Source: Moorena sp. SIO3I8
GTDB lineage: Bacteria; Cyanobacteriota; Cyanobacteriia; Cyanobacteriales; Coleofasciculaceae
Reading direction: 5' to 3'
Length of the DNA stretch: 64,000 nt
Assembly: GCF_010692325.1 (NCBI RefSeq)
Contig: NZ_JAAHHW010000006.1
Span: forward strand, 98,660 to 162,659
Under the pieces are notes generated by a model. The model searched no databases, was not told where the DNA came from, and was given only the letters and a program-made list of their open reading frames with translations. Shown piece after piece: positions 42,732-52,474 of the stretch (its first letter is position 1; each line of letters opens with the position of its first letter). Position numbers and translations under genes: made by a program.

Positions 42732-44009
42732 ATGGATCCTACCCTGACTCAAATTGGGACTCAGATGTCCAAACTGACTGGTGTCCGAGCGATTATGAAA
42801 GATATTATCGAAACGCTACGAGCTGGTCAGGGACAAGATTGGATTAATCTCAGTGCAGGAAACCCAGTGATTTTGCCACAAGTCGAGCAACTTTGGCGCG
42901 ATTGCACGGCACAACTGTTGGCTAGCTCAGAGTATGGTGAGGTGATTTGCCGCTACGGGTCATCTCAAGGATATCAGCCTCTGATCGATGCGATCGCAAA
43001 GGATTTCAATCAACGCTACGGTCTTTCCCTAAGCGATCGCCATATCCTGATTACTCCCGGTTCTCAATCGATTTACTTCTACGCCGCTAACGTTTTTGGT
43101 GGCTACACCAGCAGCGGCCAGCTCAAACAAGTGGTCTTGCCCCTTTCTCCAGAATACACTGGCTATGGAGGAGTAAGCTTGACTCCAGAAGCAGTATATG
43201 CCTACAAACCTACTCTGGAAATTAATCACGAGCAACACCGTTTTAAGTATCGCCCTGATTTCAGCCAATTAAAGATTAGCCAAGAGACTGGCTGTGTAAT
43301 TGTTTCCCGTCCCTGTAATCCCACTGGCAATGTCCTAACCGATGAAGAAGTAATCAAAATTTCGGAAATGGCTGCACCCTTCAATGTGCCAGTGTTGATT
43401 GACGCAGCTTATGCTCCACCCTTTCCAGCACTGAACTTTACCGAAATGACACCAGTCTTTCGAGACAATATCATCCACTGTCTGAGTTTATCAAAAGCTG
43501 GACTACCTGGGGAACGGGTTGGTGTAGCAATTGGAAATCCGGAGCTAATTAGCATTTTAGAATCCTTCCAGACCAATCTTTGTATTCATTCGGCTCGCTA
43601 TGGACAAGCTATTGCCGCAAAAGCGATCGCATCTGGAGCGCTCCCTGAGATTGCCACTAATGTGATTCGCCCCCACTACCAGCAAAAGTTTGTGACCCTT
43701 GAACTGACATTAGACAAATTCATGCCCAAAGACTTGCCTTGGTTCTTGCATCGGGGTGAAGGAGCTATCTTTGCTTGGTTGTGGTTACAGGATTTGCCAA
43801 TTACTGACTGGGAACTGTATCAACAGTTGAAGCAGGTGGGTGTGATTGTCGTGCCTGGCAGTACATTTTTCCCCGGCTTACGAGAAGACTGGTCTCACCA
43901 GCAACAGTGCATTCGCATCAGCCTTACGGCTACTGAAGAAGAAATTGAAATCGCCATGCAGCGTTTAGCAACATTGGTCGAGGAAGTCTATCGGATGGGG
44001 TCAAGTTAG
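42732..44009 (+). CDS. avtA: Valine-pyruvate transaminase-like aminotransferase
   Basis: 425 aa class I/II PLP-dependent aminotransferase. The landmark residues are in order: SAGNPVILP, the PLP-phosphate segment GSQSIYF, PCNPTGNV, VLIDAAYAPPFP (Asp binding the pyridine nitrogen), and the Schiff-base lysine in CLSLSKAGLPGERVG (about Lys258). The opening MDPTLTQIGTQMSKLTGVRAIM resembles AvtA. It would exchange amino groups between alanine and 2-ketoisovalerate or similar keto acids. Substrate assignment rests on overall resemblance. Confidence 0.88.
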   Translation: MDPTLTQIGTQMSKLTGVRAIMKDIIETLRAGQGQDWINLSAGNPVILPQVEQLWRDCTAQLLASSEYGEVICRYGSSQGYQPLIDAIAKDFNQRYGLSLSDRHILITPGSQSIYFYAANVFGGYTSSGQLKQVVLPLSPEYTGYGGVSLTPEAVYAYKPTLEINHEQHRFKYRPDFSQLKISQETGCVIVSRPCNPTGNVLTDEEVIKISEMAAPFNVPVLIDAAYAPPFPALNFTEMTPVFRDNIIHCLSLSKAGLPGERVGVAIGNPELISILESFQTNLCIHSARYGQAIAAKAIASGALPEIATNVIRPHYQQKFVTLELTLDKFMPKDLPWFLHRGEGAIFAWLWLQDLPITDWELYQQLKQVGVIVVPGSTFFPGLREDWSHQQQCIRISLTATEEEIEIAMQRLATLVEEVYRMGSS

Positions 44010-44098
44010 TGTTTCCTAGCAGGTGTTGTGATAATCTAACACCGTTCCAGAGTAATTGTTCGATGAGTACTAATTAAATAATATTCCCATTATAACAG

Positions 44099-45844
44099 AT
44101 GGAACAGCAGCAGCTAGCACAAGTGTTGGAAACTGGCGATATAGGGGAGTTGCTAGGCATTATTAACCAGCCTAACTTGCTCACAACCCTTGACTCTACA
44201 CAGATGTGTAGGATTATCAAGGGACTTGGGCAAGTAGTGGAACAACAAACTGCTCAGTTAAATCAGGTTAATCAGCAATTACAACCGGAAATTACCAACT
44301 GTAAGCAGGCTCAGGAGAAATGGCAACAGGGTGATCAGCAATTGGAATACCAATTTCAAAAACAGACAACAGAATTGTCCGAAGCTAATCATCAGCTGCG
44401 ACAAGCAAAAGAGCAACTAGAGGCAGTTTTGGATGCTGTACCGGGAGCGGTGTCTTGGATTAGTGCTGATGGTCGATATCTTGGGGTTAACCGACATCTG
44501 GCTCAGAGCCTGCAATTACCTCCAGAGACTTTTGTCGGTCAAGAGTTGGGTTTTCTGGAGAGCAGCCCTCAGTTTGTTGACTTTATGGGTCAGTTTCTCG
44601 CCTGTGGGGACTCAGGATCTTCCCAGGTGGTTGAGCTCAAAGTGAAAAATTCTTCGAGATATTATCTAATTGCCGCTCAGAAGTACCAGCAAGGTGCTGC
44701 AGCCGTGTGTGTAGGGATTGATATCACCGAGCATAAACAGGCAGAATTAGCTCTACAACAGCTCAACCAGGAACTAGAACTGAGAGTCGAACAACGGACT
44801 TCTGACCTACAGAACGTCAATGAACAACTTCGCAAAAGTGAGGAACAATTTCGCCTGATTTTTAAACTATCTCCCATGGGTATGGCAATTACCAGCACTG
44901 ATAACTCCGTGCTAAAGGTTAATCAAGCCTTTTGTGACACGGTTGGTTACACAGCCGAGGAACTGGGGCAGAAAAAGGCTACAGATATTATCTACCCCGA
45001 TGATTTCACAATTAACCTTACCCCGAATCAAGAGTTGTGGCCAGGAAGAACATCCCACTTTCAGATGGAAAATCGCTTACTGTCGAAAGATGGTAGAGTG
45101 ATCCATGTTTTGACCAAGAAAGCAGTTTTAGTCAGGGATGCTCAAGGTAAGCCCCGAAAATTTCTGTATCAAATTGTAGATATCACCGAACGCAAGCAAG
45201 CGGAAAATCAAGTTAGAGCCTCTCTAACCGAAAAAGAGGTTTTGCTCAAAGAAATTCATCACCGGGTCAAAAATAACCTGCAAATTATTTCTAGCCTACT
45301 CCGCCTACAGTCGAGGCAAGTTGAAGATCCACAAGCATTAAGTTTGTTCAAAGATTCCCAGCATCGGGTTCAATCTATGGCTCTGATTCACCAGCAGCTG
45401 TATCAATCCCCAAATTTAGCCCAGATTAATTTCGGAAAATACATTCAAACCTTAACCAATAACTTGTTCCGTTCCTACGGGATTAACCGACAGACAATCG
45501 CCCTCAATATTGAAGTTACCACAGCTCCCTTAACCATTGATGTAGCTATTCCCTGTGGGCTAATCATCAATGAATTGGTGTCTAATTCACTCAAATATGC
45601 CTTTCCTGAACATAAAGAGGGTAAGATTGAAATCAGTATAAGTTCAGATCAACAGGGTCAGCTAATCCTTACGGTAAGTGATAATGGTATTGGTTTACCG
45701 GACAATTTAGACTTTCAATCCACTAAATCCCTTGGTTTGAGTATTGTTCGTAACTTAACTGCACAACTGGGGGGTAACATCATCCTTGACTGTAGCCAAG
45801 GCACTAGATTAAAAATAAACTTTCCCCATTCACTGGATCTCTAG
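44099..45844 (+). CDS. PAS-domain sensor histidine kinase (HisKA_2 type)
   Basis: 581 aa. Residues 50-105 are a coiled coil (QQTAQLNQVNQQLQPEI). PAS 1 covers about 108-215 (VPGAVSWISADGRYLGVN ... GIDITEHKQAE); PAS 2 covers about 250-370 (FRLIFKLSPMGMAITS ... QIVDITERKQAE). The phosphorylation helix is of the HisKA_2 type: KEIHHRVKNNLQIISSLLRL (His387/388). HATPase_c follows (NELVSNSLKYAF, VSDNGIGLP, SLGLSIVRNL). It is probably cytoplasmic, lacking membrane spans. It lies 12 bp upstream of a receiver-kinase gene, so the two form a signalling pair. Confidence 0.93.
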   Translation: MEQQQLAQVLETGDIGELLGIINQPNLLTTLDSTQMCRIIKGLGQVVEQQTAQLNQVNQQLQPEITNCKQAQEKWQQGDQQLEYQFQKQTTELSEANHQLRQAKEQLEAVLDAVPGAVSWISADGRYLGVNRHLAQSLQLPPETFVGQELGFLESSPQFVDFMGQFLACGDSGSSQVVELKVKNSSRYYLIAAQKYQQGAAAVCVGIDITEHKQAELALQQLNQELELRVEQRTSDLQNVNEQLRKSEEQFRLIFKLSPMGMAITSTDNSVLKVNQAFCDTVGYTAEELGQKKATDIIYPDDFTINLTPNQELWPGRTSHFQMENRLLSKDGRVIHVLTKKAVLVRDAQGKPRKFLYQIVDITERKQAENQVRASLTEKEVLLKEIHHRVKNNLQIISSLLRLQSRQVEDPQALSLFKDSQHRVQSMALIHQQLYQSPNLAQINFGKYIQTLTNNLFRSYGINRQTIALNIEVTTAPLTIDVAIPCGLIINELVSNSLKYAFPEHKEGKIEISISSDQQGQLILTVSDNGIGLPDNLDFQSTKSLGLSIVRNLTAQLGGNIILDCSQGTRLKINFPHSLDL

Positions 45845-45856
45845 GGCAAGTCGAGC

Positions 45857-46966
45857 ATGACCAAGAAAAAAATCCTAGTTGTTGAAGATGAAACACTTGT
45901 GGCTATGGATATCAAGAATAGCCTCAAACTTTTAGGGTACATGGTTCCTGCTGTGGCTGTATCTGGAGAAGAAGCAGTTAGAAAAGCTGAGGAAATCCAA
46001 CCGGATTTAATCCTGATGGATATTCGTCTGAAAGGGGAAATAGATGGAGTGACTGCTGCAAGGCTGATTAGGACAAAATTGAATATCCCAGTGGTCTATT
46101 TGACTGCCTATAGCGATGAGCTCACCCTAGAAAGAGCTAAGATAACCCAACCCTTTGGTTACCTTCTGAAACCATTTGAGGAAGAAGAACTGCGAGTTAC
46201 CATTGAAATTGCCCTTTCTCGCTTTCAAGCAGAAGCAAAAATCCGTCAAGCACTAGTAATAGAACAGGAGCTTAGAGAGCAAAAATCTAGCTTTGTCTCT
46301 ATTGTTTCCCATGAATGTCGTACACCTTTGAGTAAAGTTATCCTAGCTACTGAATTGTTAGAACGCTATAGCAAACATTTGGTCAAAGATAAACATCGCA
46401 AGTATTTTGAACAAATTAAAGGCTCTATCCAAGATATGAGACAACTCTTGGATGAAATTCTATTTATTGAAAAAGCAGAAGGAAACAAGCTAACTTTTAA
46501 CCCAACTCCAATTAACCTAGTAGAATTCTGCTCTGATTTGATAGAGCAGATGCAGTTGGCTACCGGGGGGAGCCATAGGATTATTTTTACTCCTCAAGGT
46601 AATATTCCTGATGCCTATATGGATACCCAACTCCTTCGATATATTTTCAATAACTTGCTATCCAATGGGATTAAGTATTCTCCTGAAGGGGGAACGGTAG
46701 AGTTTCAGTTAACCGTGGAAGGTAACTGGGCAATTTTTAAAATAACAGACTCGGGAATTGGTATTCCCGAACAAGAGCTTTCTCACCTGTTTGAACCTTT
46801 CCAGCGAGCTAGCAATGTTGGAGATATTCCTGGTACAGGTCTAGGATTATCGATTGTTAAAAAGAGTGTAGAGCAGCACCGTGGCCAAATTTTGGTAGAT
46901 AGCCAGGTTGGTGTAGGAACTTTGTTTACCGTTAGACTACCCCTGTCGAGTCAGGATTGGGAGTAA
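45857..46966 (+). CDS. Hybrid response regulator-histidine kinase
   Basis: 369 aa. Residues 1-120 are a receiver domain (VVEDETLVAMD, phospho-acceptor Asp55 in LILMDIRL, LTAYSD, LKPF). The HisKA helix is SFVSIVSHECRTPLSKVI (His152). HATPase_c follows with NLLSNGIKYS, ITDSGIGIPEQE and GTGLGLSIVKKSV. A REC domain in front of a kinase allows the upstream PAS kinase to control this one. The 12-bp gap implies co-transcription and coupled signalling. Confidence 0.93.
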   Translation: MTKKKILVVEDETLVAMDIKNSLKLLGYMVPAVAVSGEEAVRKAEEIQPDLILMDIRLKGEIDGVTAARLIRTKLNIPVVYLTAYSDELTLERAKITQPFGYLLKPFEEEELRVTIEIALSRFQAEAKIRQALVIEQELREQKSSFVSIVSHECRTPLSKVILATELLERYSKHLVKDKHRKYFEQIKGSIQDMRQLLDEILFIEKAEGNKLTFNPTPINLVEFCSDLIEQMQLATGGSHRIIFTPQGNIPDAYMDTQLLRYIFNNLLSNGIKYSPEGGTVEFQLTVEGNWAIFKITDSGIGIPEQELSHLFEPFQRASNVGDIPGTGLGLSIVKKSVEQHRGQILVDSQVGVGTLFTVRLPLSSQDWE

Positions 46967-47087
46967 GCTGGTCTTCCTTTGAATGCCATGGTTATGACAG
47001 CAGGGGAGCAGGGGCAGACTTGATCTAACTGCATAATACAATTTATGCATTTAATTTATGCATTTTTTTAATTCAAATCAGTATTTA

Positions 47088-47101
47088 GTAACAAAATATA
47101 C
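47088..47101. promoter_or_regulatory. NtcA-binding site upstream of nirA
   Basis: A perfect GTA-N8-TAC (GTAACAAAATATAC). NtcA, the cyanobacterial nitrogen regulator, activates from such boxes. A TAN3T -10-like sequence (TAAATT, about 47120) follows at a plausible distance. It lies 109 bp upstream of the nirA ATG. Confidence 0.8.
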
Positions 47102-47209
47102 AAAATTTTAGCAATACTTTAAATTAATTTATCAACATCAAGAGTAGTGACATCAGAGGCTCTGGACAAAACTTCTGGCAATTGAGCAAAAGGCAACGAG
47201 GGAACAGCT

Positions 47210-48745
47210 ATGACCAGCGCAGCTAAGCCAGCCGCAAAATTGAACAAATTTGAGAAATTCAAGGCAGAGAAAGATGGTCTTGCCATTAAAGAACAAATAG
47301 AAGAATTTGCCAGAATTGGCTGGGAAGCAATAGATCCAGATGACCTACAGCATCGGCTGAAGTGGATGGGTGTCTTTTATAGACCTGTCACTCCAGGCAA
47401 GTTCATGCTAAGGATGCGGACACCCAACGGCATTCTCAACAGCACTCAGATGCAGGTACTAGCTGAGATAGTGCAGCGCTATGGTGAAGATGGTAGTGCT
47501 GATATCACGACCCGCCAAAACATCCAGTTGCGAGGTATCCGCATTGAAGACATGCCTGATATTTTCCGCAGGTTCGAGCAAGTTGGCTTAACTAGCGTCC
47601 AATCCGGTATGGACAATGTCCGCAATATTACTGGTTCTCCCATGGCGGGGATAGATCCCGATGAATTAATTGACACTCGGGATCTTGTCCAAAAGGTACA
47701 GGACATGATCACTAATAACAGCCAAGGGAATTATGAGTTTACTAACTTGCCCCGTAAATTCAATATTGCTATTGAAGGGGGTCGGGATAACTCAGTCCAT
47801 GCTGAAATTAATGATATTGCCTTCGTGCCTGCGTACAAAGATGGACAACTAGGCTTGAATGTACTCGTAGGTGGCTTTTTCTCGGCCAAGCGTTGTGAAG
47901 CTGCTGTTCCCCTCAATGCTTGGGTACTGCCTAATGATGATGTGGTTGACTTGTGTCGTGCTATACTAGAAGTTTATCGCGACGAAGGCTCGCGGGCGAA
48001 TCGGCAAAAATCCCGGATGATGTGGTTGATTGATGAGTGGGGGATTGACAAGTTCCGCGAGGAAGTCAGTAAGCAGTTTGGTAGAGAACTCCCTACGGCT
48101 GCTCCTCACGATGAAATAGATTGGGAAAAACGAGACCATATCGGTGTCTTTGCCCAAAAGCAACCAGGTCTGAATTATGTGGGTTTACACGTGCCCGTTG
48201 GTAGGCTTTATGCTCAGCAGATGTTTGATCTGGCACGGATGGCTGAGGCTTATGGCAGTGGCGAAATCCGCCTCACGGTTGAGCAGAATGTGATTATTCC
48301 CAATATTCCGGATGCTAATCTCGACGCTTTCTTAGCTGAACCCCTCTTGCAGAAATTTACCCTTGAGCCCAAACCTCTAGAACGGCTTCTAGTATCTTGC
48401 ACAGGAGCCCAGTTCTGCAATTTTGCTCTGATTGAAACCAAAAATCGTGCCTTGGCAATAGTTCGGGAACTCGAAGAAAAGTTAGATATACCAAACCCAG
48501 TGCGGATTCATTGGACAGGTTGTCCCAACTCTTGTGGTCAACCCCAAGTAGCTGATATTGGTTTGATGGGAACTAAGGTGCGTAAAGACGGTAAGTCTGT
48601 TGAAGGAGTCAATATTTACATGGGTGGCAAAGTTGGCAAAGATGCTAAACTGGGCGAGTGTGTGCTTAAAAGTGTGGCTTGTGATGACTTACCAGAAGTC
48701 TTGGGTAATATACTGATCGAGAATTTTGGAGCAAAATCCCACTAG
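47210..48745 (+). CDS. nirA: Ferredoxin-nitrite reductase
   Basis: 511 aa. Siroheme/[4Fe-4S] ligands: CTGAQFCN (about residues 397-404) and CPNSCG (about 441-446), the Cys-x5-Cys and Cys-x3-Cys pattern of the family. Two ferrite reductase half-domains precede them (TTRQNIQLRGI, NITGSP; later LTVEQNVIIPNIP). It reduces nitrite to ammonium with six electrons from ferredoxin. The start follows GAGGGAACAGCT. It is first in the nitrate cluster, below an NtcA box. Confidence 0.97.
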   Translation: MTSAAKPAAKLNKFEKFKAEKDGLAIKEQIEEFARIGWEAIDPDDLQHRLKWMGVFYRPVTPGKFMLRMRTPNGILNSTQMQVLAEIVQRYGEDGSADITTRQNIQLRGIRIEDMPDIFRRFEQVGLTSVQSGMDNVRNITGSPMAGIDPDELIDTRDLVQKVQDMITNNSQGNYEFTNLPRKFNIAIEGGRDNSVHAEINDIAFVPAYKDGQLGLNVLVGGFFSAKRCEAAVPLNAWVLPNDDVVDLCRAILEVYRDEGSRANRQKSRMMWLIDEWGIDKFREEVSKQFGRELPTAAPHDEIDWEKRDHIGVFAQKQPGLNYVGLHVPVGRLYAQQMFDLARMAEAYGSGEIRLTVEQNVIIPNIPDANLDAFLAEPLLQKFTLEPKPLERLLVSCTGAQFCNFALIETKNRALAIVRELEEKLDIPNPVRIHWTGCPNSCGQPQVADIGLMGTKVRKDGKSVEGVNIYMGGKVGKDAKLGECVLKSVACDDLPEVLGNILIENFGAKSH

Positions 48746-48872
48746 GTTAGTGCTTAGTTGGACCTCATCGCTAATTCCTCATAACTGTTGTCAAAGATTA
48801 ATGGTTAATGGTTAGGTAATGGTGAAAACTTAGTTTTCCATTTTCCATTGTCCATTAATCGGAAACGACAAT

Positions 48873-50246
48873 ATGGAGCGCCGCAAGTTTCTCAAATACA
48901 TCGGCTGTGCCACGGTAGGATGTGGCTTTAGTGCTTGTAGTTCAAATAATCTATTCGATTTCCCAAAACGCGATCGCTCCTCTGAGCCCACTCAACGACC
49001 TCCGGCTAACTTTGGTAAGTTAGAAAAAACTAACCTGACCATTGGCTTTGTTCCTGTAACTGACTGTGCTCCTTTAATCATTGCCAAAGAAAAGGGCTTC
49101 TTTCAGCGTTATGGTTTGAATGTGGCTCTTAAGAAATATCCTGACTGGTCAGCGGTTCACAAAGACTTACTATCATGGGGTATAGATGCCTGCGTTGCCT
49201 TGTTTGGATTGCCAATGCTCACCAATTTTGGTTCAGCCAAGGCACCAGTGATATCTCTAATGATGCTCAATCGCAATGGCGCTGGGATCACTTTTTCCAA
49301 AAAAGCTTGGCAAGGTGCTATTCGTCCTTCAACGGAGTACTATAATTTCCCAGATTTTGCCAACTCCTACAGGAAATATATTAAACAATTAGCCCAGCCC
49401 CTCAAGCTCGGGATAGACTTGACCAACTCCATGGCAAACTATAGCCTTCTCTATTGGCTATCAGCTATGGAGATTAATCCCGAGAAACAGATTAAGCTAA
49501 TCGAGTTTCCACCATCTCAAATGGTATACAAACTTCAAGCTGGGATAGTAGATGGCTACTGTTTAGATGAGCCCTGGAACCAAAGAGCAGTTGTAGACCA
49601 GGCTGGATTTACGGTTTATGTAAGTCGGGATATTTGGAAAGGTCATCCAGGAAAAATACTAGCAACCATGGGACCTTGGGCAGAAAAACATCCCACAACC
49701 GCCCGAGCCTTAGTAGCGGCTGTTTTGGAAGCTTGTCAGTATTGTGACCAACTAGAAAATCGCCAGTCAATTGCTCAGATTATATCTAGGAGCAAATACA
49801 TCGACACTAAAGTAAGCTATCTGGAAGGTTCTTTACTGGGCAACTATAATTATGGTGGCTTTGACCAGAAAGACCGATTTGAATCAATCCCTGATTTTAA
49901 TTTATTTCACTTCCAAGATACAGACTATCTCAAAAAGCCCAATCATGCTAATTATCCTTGGCGCTCCCATGGTGTTTGGCTGCTAACCCAAATGATTCGC
50001 TGGCGTCATATTAACCGACGTCAATATCCCAAGGATGCGGATAAAATTATCGACCGGGTTTATCCAGTGAAAATTTATGAAGAGGTTGCCAAGGCCTTGA
50101 AAATAGATCTACCTAGTGAGCGTATGAGGGTTGAACCTGCTGATGTGTTTGTGGATCAAAGAGCATTTGACCCTAGTCAGCCAGTTAATTACCTCAATGG
50201 TTTCGATATCCGAGCTGATCGTTCTCAGTTAATCGGCTTGGCTTAA
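48873..50246 (+). CDS. NrtA/CmpA-like ABC substrate-binding lipoprotein without its transporter
   Basis: 457 aa. MERRKFLKYIGCATVGCGFSACSSNN has twin arginines followed by a lipobox-like GFSAC, so Tat export and lipidation are likely. The body matches NrtA/SsuA-like binding proteins (LTIGFVPVTDCAPLIIAKEKGFFQRYG, KLGIDLTNSMANYSLLYWL, GYCLDEPWNQRAV). The ABC permease and ATPases expected with NrtA are not in the window. Because nrtP next door is the actual transporter, this protein may sense nitrate or nitrite rather than feed an ABC pump. That role is inference. Confidence 0.85.
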   Translation: MERRKFLKYIGCATVGCGFSACSSNNLFDFPKRDRSSEPTQRPPANFGKLEKTNLTIGFVPVTDCAPLIIAKEKGFFQRYGLNVALKKYPDWSAVHKDLLSWGIDACVALFGLPMLTNFGSAKAPVISLMMLNRNGAGITFSKKAWQGAIRPSTEYYNFPDFANSYRKYIKQLAQPLKLGIDLTNSMANYSLLYWLSAMEINPEKQIKLIEFPPSQMVYKLQAGIVDGYCLDEPWNQRAVVDQAGFTVYVSRDIWKGHPGKILATMGPWAEKHPTTARALVAAVLEACQYCDQLENRQSIAQIISRSKYIDTKVSYLEGSLLGNYNYGGFDQKDRFESIPDFNLFHFQDTDYLKKPNHANYPWRSHGVWLLTQMIRWRHINRRQYPKDADKIIDRVYPVKIYEEVAKALKIDLPSERMRVEPADVFVDQRAFDPSQPVNYLNGFDIRADRSQLIGLA

Positions 50247-50357
50247 CTTAGGAATAAACCTCAATTCATTCGAAAATTAAGCAACACCCCAATTTTCTGG
50301 CTCTGATGTAACCATTGAATATAAATTATGCATTTAATTCATCACCAGAAATAATTT

Positions 50358-50371
50358 GTAACAAATCATAC
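50358..50371. promoter_or_regulatory. NtcA-binding site upstream of nrtP
   Basis: A second perfect GTA-N8-TAC (GTAACAAATCATAC). The surrounding sequence (TTATGCATTTAATT upstream) resembles that before the nirA box, as if one promoter region had been copied. The nrtP ATG is about 330 bp downstream, so the transcript would have a long leader. Confidence 0.75.
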
Positions 50372-50698
50372 GAAACTTATGTTTCAGGGGTGTAACTATT
50401 AGTACCTGAACAATAGTATTAAGTTAACCTCAGAAAAGTAGTATCTATGGGCGAGTACTTTAGCAATCAATTCCGAAAGAATTACCCTAAACCAATAAGC
50501 TATAGTATTCAAACTAATAGGTAACTTTAATCAGTCAGCAAGTTGATGGCAACCGATCAGCTGGATTGTTTTGAAAGGGATTCTTTGGAGTAGTTTTTGG
50601 AGGATACTAAATCCACCCAAACGTTCAGCTTTTATCACTAATGCTGTTGGTGCGTGAATCTTCTGTTTTCGTAGTTTGAGTAGAGGAAAGGTATATAG
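50372..50698. other. Long leader region of nrtP
   Basis: About 330 bases between the NtcA box and nrtP. No supported gene; a 71-codon minus-strand frame (50531-50746) runs into nrtP and looks spurious. GAGGAAAGG ends about 10 bp before the ATG and is a good ribosome-binding site. Confidence 0.5.
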
Positions 50699-52219
50699 AT
50701 GCTCGCAGAAATGTGGTCTTTTCGTGGTAGGTATAAAATCCTCCACATGACCTGGTTTGCTTTCTTCCTGTCGTTTGTAGTGTGGTTCAACTTAGCACCC
50801 CTAGCAACACAGGTGAAATCAGACTTCGGTCTCGAAGTAGGTCAAATCCGAACCATCGCAATTTGTAACGTTGCCCTGACAGTGCCTGCCCGTATCATCA
50901 TCGGGATGCTGTTAGATAAATACGGGCCAAGAATCACCTACTCCCTGTTGCTGATGTATGCAGCAATACCTTGTATTGCTTTTGCCTCGGCACAGAACTT
51001 TAGCCAACTGGTGATTAGCCGCTTGGCACTGAGTATCGTAGGTGCAGGTTTTGTGATTGGCATCCGGATGACGGCAGAATGGTTCCCTCCCAAAGAAATT
51101 GGTTTAGCCGAAGGGATTTACGGGGGCTGGGGTAACTTTGGTTCTGCAGCAGCAGCCTTTACCCTACCTACCATTGCCGCTTTTTTAGCCTTTGGCAGTC
51201 CAGGTCTCAACTGGCGCTTTTCCATTGCTGGTACCGGGATTATCGCTGCTCTCTATGGCGTCCTCTATTATTTTAACGTCCAAGATACTCCCCCAGGCAA
51301 AGTTTATCAGAAGCCCAAAAGCGCCAGAGGAATGGAAGTCACCACTAAGAAAGACTTCTGGTTTCTGATGGTGATGAATGCTCCTCTATCTATCATTCTT
51401 GGTGTTCTGGCTTGGCGCTTGAATAAAGTAGGCTTTTTCGAGCAAAATGTTCTATATATCGTCTGGGCTGGTCTACTTGGGTTGTATCTGTTCCAAGCTT
51501 ACAACTGCTGGGCAGTTAACAAAGATTTGTTAGCAGGTCGTAAGCGCTATCCTCCTGAAGACCGCTTCAATTTTTCTCAAGTTGCCATTCTAGAGTTGAC
51601 CTACGTTGTTAACTTCGGTTCTGAATTAGCTGTAGTTTCTATGCTCCCTGCCTTCTTTGAAGGCACCTTCGGACTGAGTAAACAAGCAGCGGGGATGATT
51701 GCTGCTAGCTACGCTTTCATGAACTTGATGTCCCGTCCTGGTGGCGGCTTAATCTCTGATAAACTGGGTAGCCGCAAGATGACCATGGCAGTTCTAACAT
51801 TCTGTATGGGTATTGGCTATCTGATTTTCAGTACGGTGAAAGGAGGCTGGTGGCTTCCTGGTGCGGTACTGCTGACCATGGCTTGTTCCTTCTTTGTGCA
51901 AGCTGGAGAAGGCTCTACCTTTGCCATCGTACCTCTGGTCAAGCGACGGATTACCGGTCAGGTGGCTGGTAACGTGGGTGCTTACGGAAACGTTGGTGCT
52001 GTTGCTTACCTGACTATCTTTAGTTTATTGCCAGCAGGAGATGTGGGTAACCGCATATTCTTCCAGGTGTTGGGTGTTACAGCTTTGGTTGTTGCCTTCC
52101 TGTGCTTCCTAGTATTGAAAGAACCTAAGGGTTCCTTTGCTGAGCTCCATGAAGGGGAAGAAGAATACGCTACTGCTGCTAGCCCAGCTGCTATGGAAAC
52201 TGGAGACGTGATGAACTAG
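50699..52219 (+). CDS. nrtP: Nitrate/nitrite permease, MFS type
   Basis: 506 aa, 12 predicted spans. The nitrate-signature motif of the NarK/NrtP family is visible twice in the Gly-rich form: GGWGNFGSAAAAFTLP (about residues 141-156) and VGAYGNVGAVAYL (about 425-437). The MFS motif DKYGPRITY is near residue 78, and ISDKLGSRKM after span 8. It imports nitrate and probably nitrite by proton symport. It is the only complete nitrate uptake system here. An IS607 relic now separates it from narB. Confidence 0.95.
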   Translation: MLAEMWSFRGRYKILHMTWFAFFLSFVVWFNLAPLATQVKSDFGLEVGQIRTIAICNVALTVPARIIIGMLLDKYGPRITYSLLLMYAAIPCIAFASAQNFSQLVISRLALSIVGAGFVIGIRMTAEWFPPKEIGLAEGIYGGWGNFGSAAAAFTLPTIAAFLAFGSPGLNWRFSIAGTGIIAALYGVLYYFNVQDTPPGKVYQKPKSARGMEVTTKKDFWFLMVMNAPLSIILGVLAWRLNKVGFFEQNVLYIVWAGLLGLYLFQAYNCWAVNKDLLAGRKRYPPEDRFNFSQVAILELTYVVNFGSELAVVSMLPAFFEGTFGLSKQAAGMIAASYAFMNLMSRPGGGLISDKLGSRKMTMAVLTFCMGIGYLIFSTVKGGWWLPGAVLLTMACSFFVQAGEGSTFAIVPLVKRRITGQVAGNVGAYGNVGAVAYLTIFSLLPAGDVGNRIFFQVLGVTALVVAFLCFLVLKEPKGSFAELHEGEEEYATAASPAAMETGDVMN

Positions 52220-52283
52220 TTCCTTGGTGGGTCTAGTTGAAAGCACTCTACACTAGATGGCTGAAAAATATCTAGATAGAAGT

Positions 52284-52309
52284 GGGGCAATCTTAATTAA
52301 GATTGCCCC
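52284..52309 (+). terminator. Hairpin after nrtP
   Basis: A perfect 26-bp palindrome with arms GGGGCAATCTTAA and its complement, 65 bp past the nrtP stop. There is no U-tract. It is the likely 3' end of the nirA-nrtP transcript, or a processing site for read-through to narB before the IS607 insertion. Confidence 0.7.
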
Positions 52310-52474
52310 AAACCCGACGGAATAATTGCTTATTAAACAAGGTAAAAAAATCCTCAGCCTTTAGCTATCAGCTCTTCCAGCTCTTCAGCACTGAGCAAGA
52401 TTTTGAATTAACGAAAACTTTCATAAAAGCCTCTGGAAAAGAGGCATGTGACAGTTGCTATAAATATCCACTAA

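Noticed and set aside
50531..50746. 71-codon minus-strand frame upstream of nrtP
   Set aside because: It overlaps the nrtP start region and leader and has no recognised features.
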